In this document: positions 4,796 through 6,470 of the stretch, piece after piece | Position numbering within the stretch: position 1 is the stretch's first letter | Layout of the letters: every line of letters starts with the position of its first letter | Assembly (NCBI GenBank): GCA_028694115.1 | Contig: JAQUUB010000175.1 | Location: forward strand, 1 to 6,470 | Reading direction: 5' to 3' | Origin: Lachnospiraceae bacterium | Lineage (GTDB): Bacteria > Bacillota_A > Clostridia > Lachnospirales > Lachnospiraceae | Length of the DNA stretch: 6,470 nucleotides | The notes under the pieces: generated by a model | What the model saw: the letters and a program-made list of their open reading frames with translations, nothing else | Database searches by the model: none | Told to the model about the DNA's origin: nothing | Program-made: the position numbers and the translations under genes

Positions 4796-6470
4796 CTATT
4801 TCTCATCTGCAAGAACACCTATTTCAAATGAACTCTTATATTTCAGAATACTCTTTCTTGCAATCTTCATAGCTTCCACTGACTCTTCTGCATTTTTGAT
4901 TTCAAGTGCAAGTTTCTTCTTTTCATCCTTGCTTGCAACGTCAGCCTTTAATCTAAGTTCTACAAGGCCTTTTTCAATTTCTGTAATCTTCTCAACATAC
5001 TGTTCGTAAACTGTATCTGAATATTCCAAATCATGTTCATCATTCAAAAAGATTTCTCTTACAGAAACCATAAGTTTTGCTGATTGTTGAATGGTTGCTT
5101 TCTTTCCCATAATGCCAGCCATCCCTACAGCACCACCAATACCAGCGCCAACTCCGATTCCGAGTATAGCTCCTCCTCCAACTATGGCAGCTGTACCACC
5201 TGCCATTCCTAAACCACCAATAGCAATTGCTCCTCCACCTAAATACGCAAGGCAAGCACTTGTTAATGCTGCACCGCTAAGTCCTACAAATTGTGCACCA
5301 ACTAAAGCAGTGGCAATTGCGGGAGCAAATGCACCTGCTGAAAAAACAACAGCTATAGTAATCGCCGCTGTAATTGACACTGATTTAATCACTGTCTTTA
5401 AAACTTCATTAAGTTCATGCGTTACTTTATCATAACATTTTCGAAGCCGTTTTACATATCCAGCCTGGCAATAATTATTTGGGAAAAAATTATCTAAATA
5501 ATTATCACCTTCCGTTTTTTTATAGCCAATTATAGGTGCTTTTAAAGTATCATATCTTTTACTTGGTACATCATTACCCTTTTTATCCTTTTCGATACTA
5601 AGTGGATAATACGGTTCAAAAAGCATGCTTTCTAACAAAACCAACCTTAACCAAGGTTTTAATGGCTCATTTACACTTACTTTCTCAAGTAATGTTTCCT
5701 TCGAATACCAATGCAACTCTGAATTTTTGTCTTGGACAAAATCAGCAAATCCACTTTCCATAAATGATTGCCATTCACTCAGCCACTCTTGTTTAAGAGA
5801 AATTATTTTATTTTTTTCTACTGGTGCTGTCGTAACATCAATATCATTGAGAGTTTTAAAATATTCAAGGTTATATAAAAGCTCCGTTTGTTCTATAGTC
5901 AAACCGAATTTATCTAAATCCATCCCTTCACCTAACCTTTCATATATTCTATCATCTGTCTTCAGATACGTATTTTGTTCAATACCTTGATACATTTGTT
6001 TGATTTTTACAACATTACGAACTTTTAAAAAATTAACTGTTTCTGCACCCACAGCTACGGCGAATCTTCCCACACCGACATAGTTAACAGATATCCAATA
6101 TTTTTGTGAAACAACTGCCTCGGTAATATCTATTGTAGTAAAAACACCGGTTGAAATTGTGAGCATTCTAGTTAAAGTTGGATTTTTGTATGGTTTCACT
6201 TTATTCCAATCAATGGAACATATCTCTTTAATGGAACTAATTTGACGCTCTTTGATTTCAATAGCAAATCTGCGAATGAAATAGAATGCTCTTACAATAC
6301 ACTCATTAGCAATAACAGGAATAGCTTGTTTTCCAAGTTCTATTGCAACTCCAAGTTCTCCTCTTAAATCGAATTTTACAACGGTATCTTTAAGAATCTT
6401 ACCGTTCTCATCATGTTTAGCAAGCAATGTTCCATTAAATAATTTAGATAAAAAAACTGATAAAGAATTA
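4796..6470 (-). CDS. Unrecognised protein with long Gly/Ala-rich membrane segment, N-terminus outside window
   Basis: The frame is open from the window edge to TAG at 4796, at least 557 residues. A TTG at 6427 could be read as a start but has no ribosome site, and coding-like sequence (SVFLSKLFNG) continues upstream, so the gene is 5'-partial. Counting from the first visible residue, about 1-230 are mixed alpha/beta with several hydrophobic helices (for example AFYFIRRFAIEI near 61-72 and VNYVGVGRFAVAVG near 128-141). About 365-454 is an unbroken Gly/Ala/Ile-rich hydrophobic stretch with many GxxxG-like spacings (LGGGAIAIGGLGMAGG), of the glycine-zipper kind. About 489-539 is a charged coiled coil (EKGLVELRLKADVASKDEKKK). 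It is probably membrane-inserted and oligomeric, perhaps pore-forming. No enzyme motif is visible in the part seen. It does not match a family I can name. An effector of a defence or competition system is conjecture. Confidence 0.85.
   Translation of the reverse strand, partial: NSLSVFLSKLFNGTLLAKHDENGKILKDTVVKFDLRGELGVAIELGKQAIPVIANECIVRAFYFIRRFAIEIKERQISSIKEICSIDWNKVKPYKNPTLTRMLTISTGVFTTIDITEAVVSQKYWISVNYVGVGRFAVAVGAETVNFLKVRNVVKIKQMYQGIEQNTYLKTDDRIYERLGEGMDLDKFGLTIEQTELLYNLEYFKTLNDIDVTTAPVEKNKIISLKQEWLSEWQSFMESGFADFVQDKNSELHWYSKETLLEKVSVNEPLKPWLRLVLLESMLFEPYYPLSIEKDKKGNDVPSKRYDTLKAPIIGYKKTEGDNYLDNFFPNNYCQAGYVKRLRKCYDKVTHELNEVLKTVIKSVSITAAITIAVVFSAGAFAPAIATALVGAQFVGLSGAALTSACLAYLGGGAIAIGGLGMAGGTAAIVGGGAILGIGVGAGIGGAVGMAGIMGKKATIQQSAKLMVSVREIFLNDEHDLEYSDTVYEQYVEKITEIEKGLVELRLKADVASKDEKKKLALEIKNAEESVEAMKIARKSILKYKSSFEIGVLADEK

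Noticed and set aside
5091..5435. Plus-strand open frame rich in Pro and Ala, 114 codons
   Set aside because: It is the antisense shadow of the Gly/Ala-rich membrane segment; GGN and GCN codons read backward give Pro and Ala. No ribosome site.
6425..6427. TTG as start of the large membrane protein
   Set aside because: No Shine-Dalgarno, and the frame stays open with protein-like sequence to the window edge, so the true start is outside.
1..6470. CRISPR array, tRNA or rRNA gene
   Set aside because: No regularly spaced repeats and no tRNA-like cloverleaf or rRNA sequence seen on either strand.

Overview
The window is low-GC DNA with strong AGGAGG-type ribosome binding sites and classical intrinsic terminators. 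Its proteins look like those of a low-GC Firmicute, most likely a gut Clostridium of the Lachnospiraceae type. That assignment is an inference from composition and protein style, not from a marker gene.

Left edge (1-645, minus strand): a calcineurin-like metallophosphoesterase, cut by the window start. It may be the chromosomal neighbour of the element. Next (706-3468) comes a module laid out like the recombination/regulation end of Tn916-family elements: a Tn916-type tyrosine integrase (minus), an Orf7-like small sigma factor (minus) and, divergent from it, an Orf9/cI-like Xre repressor (plus). The short HTH gene and the excisionase gene that usually lie between sigma and integrase are not present. 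The 470-base divergent region holds two promoters, a repeated 10-base motif at both predicted start sites, a second repeated motif (TGTAATT), and a terminator in each direction, one of which lies in the sigma leader like an attenuator.

Accessory part (3469-6470, minus strand except the shared terminator): an unlisted 21-codon peptide gene with a perfect Shine-Dalgarno, an extended -10 inside a 15-base inverted repeat, and a 16-base direct repeat with 21-base period just upstream of its -35 position; then a two-domain GIY-YIG (LEM-3-like) nuclease-type protein with its own promoter and terminator; then a large protein of unknown family with a long Gly/Ala-rich membrane segment and a C-terminal coiled coil, running off the right edge of the window.

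Working model: Xre represses its own promoter and the sigma promoter. The sigma factor probably drives integrase or transfer functions. The cargo (nuclease, membrane protein, small amphipathic peptide) is accessory DNA whose role, possibly phage defence, competition or signalling, cannot be settled from sequence alone. The best candidate for something undescribed is the small peptide gene with its regulatory region at 3530-3700.
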